Shown here piece after piece: positions 47,329 to 58,979 of a stretch of DNA of 64,000 nt. The notes under the pieces are model-generated. The model saw only the letters and a program-made list of their open reading frames with translations, searched no databases and was not told the origin of the DNA. Positions within the stretch are counted from its first letter, which is position 1. The number at the start of each line of letters is the position of its first letter. Source of the DNA: Hanleya hanleyi (taxonomy: Eukaryota > Mollusca > Polyplacophora > Lepidopleurida > Hanleyidae); assembly GCA_036873755.1 (NCBI GenBank), contig JAVTVY010039390.1, forward strand, positions 94,901-158,900, written 5' to 3'. The position numbers and the translations under genes were made by a program.

Positions 47329-48589
47329 CAGCACGGGATAGGCTACGGTACTATCAAGCTGTCGCCCCTCATTTCACCCACGTTTACTCTCACATTGTTT
47401 CGAACAAAACCCGTAACGACGTTCCCTGTCACGATCGCCTTGGCGCGGCGACACGATACCTTTTCATGTTATGTAACGTGTACATATCGCACTCCCACCC
47501 CATACGCTCGTTAGTGCTCATTTACCAAAGTGGCAAGAACTTAATTTGCACATTTGTTAATCAACTCAGCATGAAAATGATTTATTGGAAAATTATGTTC
47601 CTACACGTGGATAGAGTTGTCACCTTAGCGTTTAAGTGTTACCGGTCTACCGTCCTAATTTTAACGTTTATTAAAAAATATCACTATTTATTTATTAAAG
47701 AAAAACAAGCATTTTTATTAAATATAAATATATATCGGGCGCGCCTCACATGTTAAGTTCAATATCAATATGGGAAAATGCCACCTCTAGGGTAAAACAT
47801 TAGAAAGCCTTTTAATAATTATTAAAAAGTTCTTGGGAACTAGAGTGAGTGTTCAAATTCTCTCGGTCTTCAGGTGACTTTGAAGACTTGCCGAAATAAA
47901 TGAACATTCTCGAATCTGAACTTTATGAGATTCTCTCTTCTAAACGTATTGGTTGAAGAGAGGAACCTGAAAGAAAAAAATATTTAAACATTTTTTGTCC
48001 TATTTATTTGTCATTTTAGGGCATTCAATTTGAAGAAAAAACAAGAATTTAATCTCAAATATCCTATGCAAAATTTACCCTATACACTGTCGTCAGGATC
48101 ATAAAAAGAGATATTCAATCACACAGAACATGGTCGGTCAAATGTGTATCCTATATAGTCCGAGCCATAAGGTTCTGCACAGGCGTGGTTATGTATTGAA
48201 AATAATTAAAGTTTGTCCATTTGAAGTAGTCGTCAGTAAAGTTGTTTCATGAATCGGGCCTCAATTATATAGAGAGACGTCATAATGTATTCATGCTCAC
48301 TGGCACCGTATGCCGTATAAAGTAATAACAGGCGGTCCGCGGGAGTGTCGCTTATATCCCCATGCCCAGTGAAATTGCCAAATGATAAACCGCCCACACC
48401 TCCATGACCGTATAGGCATTGTTGACTTTTGTACTAGACAACACGAATACATTATGACGTCTCCCTGTGTAATTGAGTCCCGGTACATGAAACAACTGTA
48501 CTGGAGTTTTTTATGGAGAGAATTACAAAGTTATTTCAAGCGTGATATTTTATCGATATCACGGAGAAATGGTAGTCATTTTGTAGAGT

Positions 48590-49745
48590 TTTTTACTCAA
48601 CACAATCCTAAGCGACATCTTATGGCATATGAATACCAAATTTGAGAGGAATCTGATGAGCAGTTGTCAAATTATTGCCCGGAAACAAATTTTAGATTTT
48701 TCCACCAGGTGGCGCCACCTTAGGCAGAAGCAGGCGAAATACAATCCCAAGGGACATCTCATGGCATGGTATCTGCATACCAAATTTGTAGAAGAATCCG
48801 AGGACATCCCCGAGCTATTGCCCTGAAATTAAATTTAGATTTTGACACCACTTGGCGCCACCTGTAGGTGCAAGCGGGCGAAACGCAGTCTCAAGCGATA
48901 TCCTCATGTCATACCAAATTTAAGAAGAATCCGACGAGCGGTTCTCAAGTTATTACCAGGAAACAAATTTGGGATTTTGCCACCATTTGCGCCACCTGTA
49001 AGTAGAAGTGGTTGAAACGCAATCCCAAGGTATATGCATACCAAATTTGGGAAGAATCCGATAAGCAGTTCTCAAGTTTTTGCCCGGAAATCAAATTTAG
49101 AAGTTGCCACCAAGTGGCGCCACGTGCACATGCAAGTGAGAGAAACTCAACTCCAATCGACATCTCATATGGCGTGGTATATGCATGCCAAATTTATTAG
49201 GCCTACCCGGAAAGGTATACTTCGGAGGAAACCGACAAAGTGTTGCAATGTTCTTGCTGAAACGCAATACCAATCAACGTCTTGTCGCAAAGAATGCATA
49301 TGCCGAATTTCGGAGGAACCAGACGATATAGTCCAAAGTTATTACTTGCGAGAATTCGCATGAATACTCACAGAAGGATGGAGCGAACCCTAGTGGCGCC
49401 ACCTTCAAACGGATGATGCTGAAACTCTATACCAATCCACGTCTTGTCACAGGAATGCATATACCAAATTTCGGAGAAATTCGACAAAGCGTTTGGAAGT
49501 TAACGCTTGTGAAGAATTTGAACGGACATCCACGGACATGCACAGAAGTTTGGAACAAGACTCGGTTGAGCCACATTCAGTCGGATCTTGCTGAAACGCA
49601 ATACCAACCGAAATATTCTCGCAAGGAATGCATATGCCAAACTTCGGAGGAATCCGACAAAGCCTTTGGAAGTAATCGCTTGCAAAGAATTTGAACGGAC
49701 ATCCACGGACACTCAGCGGCGCCACCTTCATGTGGATCTTGCTGA
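48590..49745. repeat. Tandem array upstream of lectin A, CTCF-like motifs
   Basis: Units of about 125-148 bp share the blocks ACCAAATTTGxGAAGAATCC, GAGCAGTTCTCAAGTTATTG, GGAAACAAATTTAGATTTTG, CACCAGGTGGCGCCACCT and GCGAAACGCA. Distally (from 49210) the unit changes to ATGCATATGCCxAATTTCGG, ACAAAGCGTTTGGAAGT, TTGAACGGACATCCACGGAC and CTTGCTGAAACGCAATACCA. The array resumes at 51515-51650 after the insertion at 49749-51514. Confidence 0.75.
48702..48715 (+). promoter_or_regulatory. CTCF-like core motif in the array
   Basis: CCACCAGGTGGCGC fits the CTCF consensus CCASYAGRKGGCRS at all 14 positions. The overlapping AGGTGGCGCCACCT is itself a perfect palindrome. Neighbouring units hold decayed versions (one mismatch at 49107-49120). 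Binding is untested. Confidence 0.4.
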
Positions 49746-49748
49746 AAC

Positions 49749-51514
49749 CATGGAGTTAAATAAGGAGGAGAGACAACTCCGCCAGCCGCCGGTCGCTGAC
49801 CCGTGAGGTCGCCCACAGAGCTATTGTATTCTGAATAGCCATCAGTCACGATCTGTCCGTTTGATGTTCAATGTACGATTCCGCCGACCGAGTCGTTGGT
49901 TCTTCTTCGCCGCAGAAAAACATCAGCGGAAGTTGAAATTAAAAATGCGCAGTAGTTCTACATAAAAATAACGATGCATTTAATTATGCGCAACACAAAT
50001 ATTAGGCAATTTGAAATCATACTGAATATGAGCATATTTCATTGATCAGAATATGACCATTCATAGCTTAGTTACAGGACTTTGGAATTATACTGTCGTT
50101 TTGTATATTTTATCGTACAATTTCCGCATTTCCCAACAAGACAAAAATTTGCAGGGGATTTGGTGTAAGTACAGCGAATGTGGAAACGAATAGCTCATGA
50201 GGGACCGGTTGCACTAGCAAATAAAATAAACGATAGAAAAATTCTCAAAAACCCCATTTAAAATACATGGGCAATTTTGCCACGAACAGAAAATACATCA
50301 TTTGCACTGCCGAATTAACAGAATTTCCGCATTTCAAAAATGATACAATTTTTCCTTGCGTTCAAGATCAAATAAAAGAGTACATATCAGTATTTACCAT
50401 TTTAGGGACCGGAAGCCTGAATTTGGATAAAATGCAATATTGTAAACACTAGATTGGCCTTTTTTCGCTTTTGCGCTGCCTCGAAGCTATTAACTAATGA
50501 GTCGGCCAAGGCCGTTTTACCCCCTGCGTGCTGATCGCTAATTGATCTTCAATACTTGTGTATTGAAGATCACTTCTGGCCCGATGGGGTTCTTGACGGG
50601 CATCGGTATTAAAGATATTATATAGGCTGACGAATATCAAGAGTTCATTTTATTCTAATTACGTTATACCATGGAGTTAAATAAGACTTATTTAACTCCG
50701 TGGTTATACTAACTTAAAAAGCTTGAGATCAAGTAAGCATATTATGCCAAAATAAACAATCTCGTTAACGAAAACGAGGAATAGTTCCCTGGTGAGTAAA
50801 AATAATTTCTACCCAATTATTAAGGCAAAAAGAGGATTTGAGAACGGAAAGCATAATAAACATGGCCTCTATATTGTATACGGTAAGCGTGTGCTGCTAA
50901 ATTTTTGATATATAAGAGCTGAAAACTTATTTGCGAAATTTTCTGACCAAGAGCAACACCCTCAGCACAACGAAGATATTCTTTCTCACGGCAGAAAAAT
51001 GGACCTGCATGTGGAACAACTTCGTCGGTATCTCGAAGAACATGGGCCATGTTAGACGCTGTTTTGTGAATGAATATCTAGTTGATTGAAATTGTAGTTT
51101 AAGGGCCGCTTCCCATTCGGATTTGCCGGCATGATCTGAAACAATGGTTCTTTCATAATTTCACGCCATTTTCATAATATAAAACATGTTTTCAGCAAGT
51201 GTCAAGCTGGAAAAATTTAAAATCCTAATATAATTTATAATAGAAACGATGTAAGTGATGTGCCTATCACTGTTGGGTCAAACTGGTCTCTCTTTCCCTC
51301 CACGGCTAAGTACCAATTCACATTTCCAATACACTCAACTTATAATAGCTTTGATGACGTCGATGGGGCGCATGCGCGGGAATCCGAACATGACCGAACC
51401 TGCTTTAATTCCCAAATACACACAGGCTAATCCGACGAATCCCTGCTGTGGCGGAATCGTACATTGAATACTTTGATCTGGCGGAGTTGTCTCTCCCCCT
51501 TATTTAACTCCATG
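49749..51514. mobile_element. 1.77-kb element with 37-bp TIRs inserted in the array
   Basis: The left end CATGGAGTTAAATAAGG (49749-49785) and the right end (51478-51514) are inverted copies with one mismatch over 37 bp. The tandem array continues on both sides (GCTGAAAC | GGAAACGCAATACC), so a 5-bp GAAAC target duplication is possible. In the middle, 50665-50708 has the same terminal motif as a back-to-back palindrome. There is no transposase. Frames inside are short. Confidence 0.7.
50665..50708. repeat. Internal palindrome made of two abutting TIRs
   Basis: CCATGGAGTTAAATAAG and CTTATTTAACTCCGTGG meet tail to tail with one base pair change. This is the terminal repeat of the surrounding element, placed at its centre. 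Confidence 0.75.
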
Positions 51515-51986
51515 CGGAAACGCAATACCAACCAACGTCTTGTCGGAAGGAGTGCAAATGCTAAATATCGGAGGAATTCGACAAAGCGTTTACAAGATAT
51601 CGCTTGCGAGGAATTTGAACAGACATTCACGGACAAAGAAGCGTGACCCATGTTGAAGTTCCCGGCCGCGTTGCGGTGGGGGACAATCATGAGTTCAACG
51701 TCCGTTCCCCCAGATTGGGGGTGTTGATGAAGCATAAGATTTAAAGCAAACCAAAAGTACAGGATCATCGTCTTGATCCAAATCAGAACCAAATCCGTCC
51801 TGATTTATGATCACCTTTGCTAGCCCATGGAACGTATCTTGGCGATTTGTTACCACAGATACTTAAAGTTGCGTTTACCGCGAACGAAACAGAATAATCT
51901 GCAAAAACAACATGTTTTGTTCTCTATTAACAAGTAAGCTATGACCACTTTACAAATTTACAGTAAATGCATTTATATATTTGGAA

Positions 51987-54480
51987 TTCTTAAGAAATGC
52001 GCTTTCGAGGAATATATACATTACCATGCTACGAGGCAAACGTTTAACGATCAAGATTTGATGGTCAAATTCAGATGAAGGCCATATTGGGTCATCTAAA
52101 AATTATACTTGTTGCTCGTATAGTTCATTGCATTATTTTAGCTCATTGCGCAAATTTATCAAAACCAAGGAATCTTTTGAATCTATTCACATATTACTAA
52201 GATCAAGATTTGATGATCAAATTCAAAATGACGGCCATATGTAGTCCTCCGAAAATCATACTTTTTCATGTTGCTCATATAGCTTATTGATATTGCTCAT
52301 ATCATTCTTAGCTGATCAAAACCGAAAGATCTCACATCATAGCCAAACACATTGTGCCCATCTTGAACCTATTTGTTTTGTCTTCAGGTTAAAAAATGAT
52401 GGATAAATTCAAAATGGCGATCATACAGTGTTTTTTTTTGTTATACTCGTATAATGCAAGATATTATTTTTAGTCAAGGTAAAAACTTGTTTAAATTGAG
52501 CAGACTAATATCATAGCGATATCGATTTTTATTCTGCTGAGATCATCTTCAGCTGAGAATACAGTTGTTACATTCAAATTGTCACCATGTGACTTCATCT
52601 GGGACTCAATTCAATTTGCTCGTATAACTCAAGTTATTGTGTTTATATAGGGATAAAAGTAAAAAAAATCTCAAAGCCAAACCTATTCATAAAATCGACC
52701 GACCGGTCTATTTATGGACCTAGTTTTACATCAGCTAGATAAAAAATTGGTGAATTCAAGGTGGTGATGTGGAGGTGGTGGACATGTGGAGGTGGTGGAC
52801 ATGTGGAGGTGGTGGACATTTTCTCGTCAAATTGGTATTAAGCGTATTCGTCAAATTCAAAGGGATTATTTTTAGCTTAAAGCAAAAATTTCCTATTTTG
52901 GATGCCCATCTCAAAATTGCGTCAAATATTCAGATTTTATGGTTTATTAATCTAGAAAACTCAGACATTAAGACACTGTGACACACCTTGGTATATTGTT
53001 GAAAGACTGCACACAATCGCGTATTACGTGTTTAAACTTATATAATAAAACAGAGATATTAAACGTAAAAACACGGTTTTCTCGATTTCGACCTCCATTT
53101 AAATCGCACTTTTTCTGGTTCTTATAACAGGCACTATTCTTATCCCAAAACCGAGAGATTTCTTTGCATAGCCTAATATATTATATCTATCTTTGAATCT
53201 ATTTATTTATACCTAAGATCAAGATTAGAGTGTCAAATTCAAAATGGTGGCTATATCGGGGTCATCTGAAAATCACAATTTTTATGTTGCTCGTTTTGTT
53301 CAAGGCATTATTCCTAGCTCGTTGTGCAATTTTATCAAAACTGAGAGCTCTCTTATAGCCTAACATCTTACGCCCATCTTGCATTTATTCATATATCCCC
53401 AAGATTTTGACTTGATTTGTGGTCGTCTTAAAATCATACTTTTTCTTGTTGCTCTTACAGTTCAAGTCATTATTCTCAGCTCGTTGGGTCAGTTGATCAA
53501 ACCCGAGAATTATCTAACAATAGCCTAACATCTTACGCACGTTTTGAATCTAATTACATTACGCCAAGATTCTTAAGAAATGCGCTTTCGAGGAATATAT
53601 ACATTACCATGCTACGAGGCAAACGTTTAACGATCAAGATTTGATGGTCAAATGCAGATGAAGGCCAATTGGGTCATCTTAAAATCATACTTGTTGCTCG
53701 TATAGTTCATTATACTATTTTTAGCTCATTGCGCAAATGTATCAAAACCAAAGAAACTCTAAGCATACCCTAACATCTCAAGCCTATTTTGAATCTATTC
53801 ACATATCACTAAGATCAAGATTTGATGATCAATTCAAAATGGCGGCCATATGTAGTCCTCGGAAAATCATACTTTTTCATGTTGCTCATATAGTTCAAGG
53901 CATCATTCTTAGTTGATCAAAACCGAAAGATCTCACATCATAGCCAAACACCTTGTGCCCATCTTGAATCTATTTGTTTTGTCTTCAGATTTAAAAAAAA
54001 TGATGGATAAATTCAAAATGACGATCATACGGTGTTTTTTTTGTTATACTCGTAAATTGCAAGATATTATTTTTAGTCAAGGTACAAACTTGTTTAAATT
54101 GAGCAGGATAACACAATCATAGTTTGTAACATTATGTCGATTGTTATTCTGCAGAGATAATCTTCAGCTGAGAATACAATTGTTAAATTCAAATTGTCAC
54201 CATGTAACTTCATCTGGGACTCAATTCAATTTGCTCGTATAACTTAAAGTATTGTGTTTATATAGGGATAAAAGTAAAAAAAATCTCAAAGCCAAACCTA
54301 TTCAACTATTTATGGACCTAGTTTTACATCAGCTAGATAAATAATTGTTGAATTCAGGGTGGTGATGTGGAGGTGGTGGACATGTGGAGGTGGTGTACAT
54401 GTGGAGGTGGTGGACATGTGAAGTCATCCAATTTTCCGTTCAACTTGGTATTAAGCGTATTCGTCAAATTCAAAGGGATT
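51987..54480. repeat. Internally duplicated tandem repeat region
   Basis: The segment beginning TTCTTAAGAAATGCGCTTTC occurs at about 51987 and 53571, and homology continues for about 0.9 kb. Within it are ~170-180-bp units with ATCAAGATTTGATGGTCAAA, CAAAATGGCGGCCATATG and TGTTGCTCATATAG. The 3' part (GGATAAATTCAAAATGG to GGAGGTGGTGGACATGTGG) has a third relative at 39190-39730 near copy A. Confidence 0.7.
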
Positions 54481-54974
54481 ATTATCAGCTTGAAGCAAAA
54501 ATGAACTTTTTAACACTATATATAGCTGGACATGTTAGGTCAATTGTTGAGTATATTTGCATAATCCTCGACAGACAACATAATGGTTTACTGTGACTAT
54601 CTTAACACTGCAACTAATTTAGCCTACTACCCAATTGTAACTATTAGCAGCGCAAATCGATATTAATTTTTGCCGATGTTTTACCCATTTTGGAACCATT
54701 TTATATATTTGCCCGATTTACTGCCCAACTAAATAACTGGTCGCATCCACCACCAGCCAGGAAACTGGACAAGTGGAGCATTTCAACAGTAAATTATATG
54801 ATGCAGACCCGACAAAGGAAACAGAATATATGATTAGTATAAATGGATTTTATTAACTATCTTGCAATCAGTCGCCAATGCATATATTTTTTACTGTAAA
54901 TCATCAATACATCGAAAATATTTCTATCAGAAAGTCACCGAGTTGAAATTGTACTCATTGTTCATTGACTTTCT

Positions 54975-55288
54975 TTATTCGTCCTTCCTCATTTTATTCA
55001 AGGCCCGTTTGTTCACCAGACCACACGCCATCCAGTTGACGGAGGCTGAGTAGCAATGTGACTTCAACATACAAATAAAGTTGACGGTGAGTGACTCTGT
55101 TGTGGCCTCGTACTTGGTGTTCACACGGGTGTTGTCAACATTCCCAGCATTCAGTTTAGCCAGTCCGACCATCACGGAAGGTACCTCCAAAAAGGGCAAC
55201 GTGAAGTTAGCTAATTTGGGTTCGGCGAAGCACGTGTCCATGGACTCTCGGATTTCACAGAAGTTGGAGCCGATCCTACCGGACTCGC
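54975..55288 (-). CDS. Lectin gene B, terminal exon (H-type lectin domain)
   Basis: The acceptor TTTTTTCAG precedes 55288. The frame reads on 9 codons into the intron without a stop, so an unspliced reading looks longer, but the exon start is fixed by the phase-1 acceptor shared with copy A. The stop TAA is at 54975-54977 and AATAAA overlaps it. Confidence 0.9.
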
Positions 55289-58200
55289 CTGAAAAAATAA
55301 CACAAACACTCAATTATTTAATACAAGTAAATTGATGAAGGTTTTACGAAGAAAATAAATGAGAGCAAAACCCAAAATCCGAACGCACTTACGCTTACCT
55401 ATAGTGATAGTGAAATTAAAGAATATTCCCTCTACATGTGATCATGAGATGTAATGGACAGACAAATTAGTTTTTAATCGGAGAATATAGTCCCAAGTAA
55501 GATTAAGCATGCCACAAATATGCACTGAATATGAAAAGTTGAGGGGTAGAACACAAAGGATTAGTGCTGGAGTTTCATTTGAAGGAAGGATTTTCCCCGG
55601 AAATTCGAATGCGACACGTTGAAAAATCTATATATATAAGCAGAACGGAGCAAACGGGTACACTGAACACCATATAACAGGAATTTAGTTATAGAATGTA
55701 TATGTGCAGGTTTTGGTCAATCCTGGATCGAATTTCTCGGATCGTTGCCTTATTACAAAATCTCGTGTATTTTTACACCTCTGGCGGTTGTTTTTGAAAT
55801 TAGCATGTAGATATCGGAAGATGTCCGTTTCAGACAGACATCAAAGGTATAGTTTGGAGAGCTATGAAATTCAAAACTCAAACCTCCTAGCGGATCGGGG
55901 GAACATCCTGGCTGACCTCGCTTACTGACTTGTTCGATTTTTGAGAATTAAACGTAACATAAGTTCAGTGGGAAAAGTTGCCGGCGTACTGACAAAAAAG
56001 TAATGAGGCCCCACAGGCAAATATATTAAAAACTTATTTCTAAAAACATCAGAAGAATTAAAACTGGTCACCTGTGATGATTTGCGTCCAATCCATGCGT
56101 TTTTATCGGGAAACTCCTGATCGATTTTTTATCCAGAACTGATATGGGTAGCTAATCACATCAATGTATAGAACTCATGGATCGATCGAAACACTGGCTG
56201 GCGAGGATAGCTATAACCGAGAGCCTATGCAGGTTGCGTACATTTACTAACTTTCACATATTGGGCAATAATAATTGAAGAAACTGAAAAGCAGCCTTTA
56301 GTCACGTGATTGATTGGTTTACCTATTAATCTCTCTCATTGTTGCTGATATTTATTCACTTTCCCCTAAAATAAATAGGTAAATACTTACACATGGTGAC
56401 TCCCTTGATTCTGCCACCGACAGCTGTGATAAGAGAACAAACAAATTATACGAAATTAGTACACAAACATTATCTATATTTACAGTACATCCTACAAACC
56501 CTAACAAAGATATGTAGATTTGAACGAAAAATATCGCTTCTCCATATCATTCCTGGAGATAAAAAAAAAGCAAGGATTGTGAAATTTATCTAATTATACA
56601 TATATGTGACCACAGGCCCGCAAAACAAGATTTTTGTGGAGTGCAGGCGGTGGTATTAGGGTGATGTTTCGAAATATGGGGTCTGTATATATAACCCCAT
56701 GCTTTATATCAATCCACAAGCATGAGGTTATATATACAGACCCCATATTTCGACACTTCACCCTAATACCACAGAGTTTTGCGGGCCTGTGTATGTGACG
56801 TAACATATATGAATTCATGCATATAGTTCATTGCAATCTTGTGTCCATTTAACCCTACCAGGACTGAGATGGAATGGGGAAACATCTCCATCTGTCTCGC
56901 TTAACTAACTACAGCCGCTAGATATCGAACAAGAAAAATTAGGATGCTAAGATTTTTTTTAGTGTCCCTTTCACTAAAAAGAAACTGAGGACGAAGACAT
57001 TTGAAGGTGGAGAAAAATGTCCCAGCTGGGCTAGAAGACAGGAACCGGACACTCTTAACCACCGGATATTCGACACCGGCACTGTCTGACTTGATAAATT
57101 ATTGTACTGGGCTCGTTTTCATCCCATTTGCGAAATGAGGTCCATTTTCTCATCAGAATACGGTTTGGTGATGTCATCGCTCTAGAAGTGCCCCTGTGTG
57201 ACCTTTACAAAATTCAAATTTGATTAGCTACTCGAAGGATATGAACATTTCCTCGTTTGAAAGCAAAACATCCACCACGTGCCATATTTGGAGATCAAAG
57301 AAAATCATCGAAGCACGGTGCTGGCAAGGTCATATCTTGACTGGCTATTTGACATCACGTGCGTTTACAGCTTGAAGAATTTACCCCATTCACAAGGACA
57401 AGGGAAATGACGGAACACTAATGTAATATTTAACTTGAAAGGTGAGGATGGGTCTAGAAAGCAAGATTTATATCGTCTAAAATGACTTTGCTATATACTT
57501 AATAGTATACAACAGACAAAATCATGAATAATAGAGAGAAAAGAAAATATGCCGAAATAACTCCAGAAGAGATGAGATCACTTTAACGTCATCCGGATAA
57601 ACAATTAAATCCTGTTTAGATTTTCTTCTAGTCCTTGACCCGAATATATACAGAGGAAATAGCCAGGCCCATGGCACGAGAGCTAACATATTCGGGGGAG
57701 GGAAGATGTACCTCCCCTCTGTCATATGTTGTGGTATACCCAGTATAGCCCAGGTCTACTGGGATCCAGACTGAGCTATTCATTTAACTCTACCTTTTGA
57801 TCTATACAACGGTAAGTCTGGTTAGGAACCAAGTATGGACAAACGCTAGTTTTGTTATATTTCTTGGTGATAAGCTTAATGTAGCTCTTCTCGGAACGAC
57901 CATGAATTACTTCGCCACATCTCTACAATGCTTTAGAACAAAAGATAAGGGCTCAAACTTCACGAATGTTGCTTTTTGTAATGAGGCCATATGAACCTAT
58001 TTGCATGATTTCTATATATGCAAGGGGCACCAAGCATATTGGACATTCGCATTTCTGATATTAGAATATTGGACATTCGCATTTCTGATATTAGAATATT
58101 GGACATTCGCATTTCTGATATTAGAATATTGGACATTCGCATTTCTGATATTAGAATATTGGACATTCGCATTTCTGATATTAGAATATTGGACATTCGC

Positions 58201-58966
58201 ATTTTGTATATTGGACATTCGCATTTCTGATATTTCAATCCGAGTACTGTTAGTTTGATGCCATGCAGTATTGTTTTATTACTTGGTTTTCGAATTATGG
58301 ACGCGAAAATTCTTCATGAAGGACGACAGGCTTATGAATGTCCGTTATGACGCTTGTATATTCTAGCAATAATATCGCGAGAAAAATCTTTTAAAACCAT
58401 CACCAAAATTGAGTGCAAAATAACACATCTCTTTTTTTTAGACTCAATACGATTGTGTGTCGATATATTGATGGTAAGTTGTTTCCAACACTAAAATTAT
58501 TGTTGAAGCCATTTCTGCACTTTGGGTTAAACATAGCACAGTTTTTTCACAGATGTGCTGTGCATACTACCCCCAATTTGGTTGATGATAATTTAAGTTA
58601 CCATATTGGTTGATGGCAATTTAAATTACCATATTACCCCAAATTTGGTTGATGGCAATTCAAATTAGCCTATTACCCCAAATTTTGTTGATGGCAATTT
58701 AAATCACCATATTACCCCAAATTTGGTTCATGGTAATTTAAATTACCATATTTCGTCAAAGTTGGTTGATAGTGATTTAAATTACCATACGACCAATGCT
58801 TTCGTTCTTCATGAACATCATCTCCGCATATCCATGTCTAACACTACTAGCAATGACGGAACGTTAGTGTAGTATTTAACTTGAAATGTGAAGATGCGCG
58901 AATATTACACTTACCAGACTGGAAAGCCAGACATACAACAGCTAAGGTTAAGACGTATGCGTTCAT
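54975..58966 (-). CDS. H-type lectin gene, copy B (132 residues, spliced)
   Basis: The CDS joins 58966-58915, 56423-56391 and 55288-54975, with the same phases and lengths as copy A (399 nt, 132 residues). All splice sites, the signal peptide, the microexon, the six cysteines and the sequon N56-F-T are intact. It differs from copy A only at residues 55 (Ala for Arg) and 98 (Asn for Tyr). Position 55 directly precedes the glycosylation sequon, and position 98 precedes the strand holding C101. The upstream first exon ends at 60906 and the TATA box is at 61005-61010. Expected role: secreted carbohydrate-binding lectin, trimeric or hexameric by family precedent. Sugar specificity cannot be read from sequence. 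Confidence 0.85.
56391..56423 (-). CDS. Lectin gene B, 33-nt microexon
   Basis: It is identical in sequence and splice sites to 42566-42598 of copy A and encodes the linker between signal peptide and lectin domain, including the split Cys29. Confidence 0.8.
56611..56791. mobile_element. Hairpin MITE in lectin intron, copy B
   Basis: This is the orthologue of 42782-42982. The right arm has lost about 20 bp next to the AGAGTTTTGCGGGCCTG end, so the fold is less perfect. Confidence 0.75.
58039..58240. repeat. 30-bp minisatellite expanded in copy B
   Basis: Five exact units of 30 bp (TTGGACATTCGCATTTCTGA then TATTAGAATA) are followed by one shortened and one diverged unit. Copy A has a single unit at about 44306-44336. 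Because 30 is a multiple of 3, several frames stay open and give repetitive peptides that are not genes. Confidence 0.9.
58562..58790. repeat. ~39-bp tandem repeat, ~6 units (copy B)
   Basis: The units are of the ACCCCAAATTTGGTTGATGG type. Copy A has fewer units (44757-44905). Confidence 0.7.
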
Positions 58967-58979
58967 GTTGATGGATAAC
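58915..58979 (-). CDS. Lectin gene B, signal-peptide exon
   Basis: The acceptor CATATTCCAG precedes 58979, ATG is at 58966-58964 and the donor GTAAGTG follows 58915. The 17-residue signal peptide is identical to that of copy A. Confidence 0.85.

Larger units (their letters stand above)
38810..49745. repeat. Segmental tandem duplication, copy A
   Basis: This block aligns with 52900-64000 in the same orientation at an offset of about 13.7-14.4 kb. Anchors are GATGCCCATCTCAAAATTGC (38813 and 52900), the lectin exons (41178 and 54975), the signal exon (45013 and 58915), the promoter (47323 and 61005) and the upstream tandem array (48590 and 62870). Differences include the MITE at 46590-46823 and the SINE at 40450-40682 (A only), and a loss in A near 42160. 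The true ends are not resolved. Confidence 0.85.

Noticed and set aside
49413..49849. Several frames of 70-94 residues on both strands
   Set aside because: They repeat the tandem array unit (for example recurring FVEFLRNL and RKECICQ-like segments) and are not genes.
58039..58240. CRISPR-like direct repeats
   Set aside because: The 30-bp units are contiguous with no spacers, lie in a eukaryotic intron-rich region and match a single unit in the paralogous copy. It is a minisatellite.
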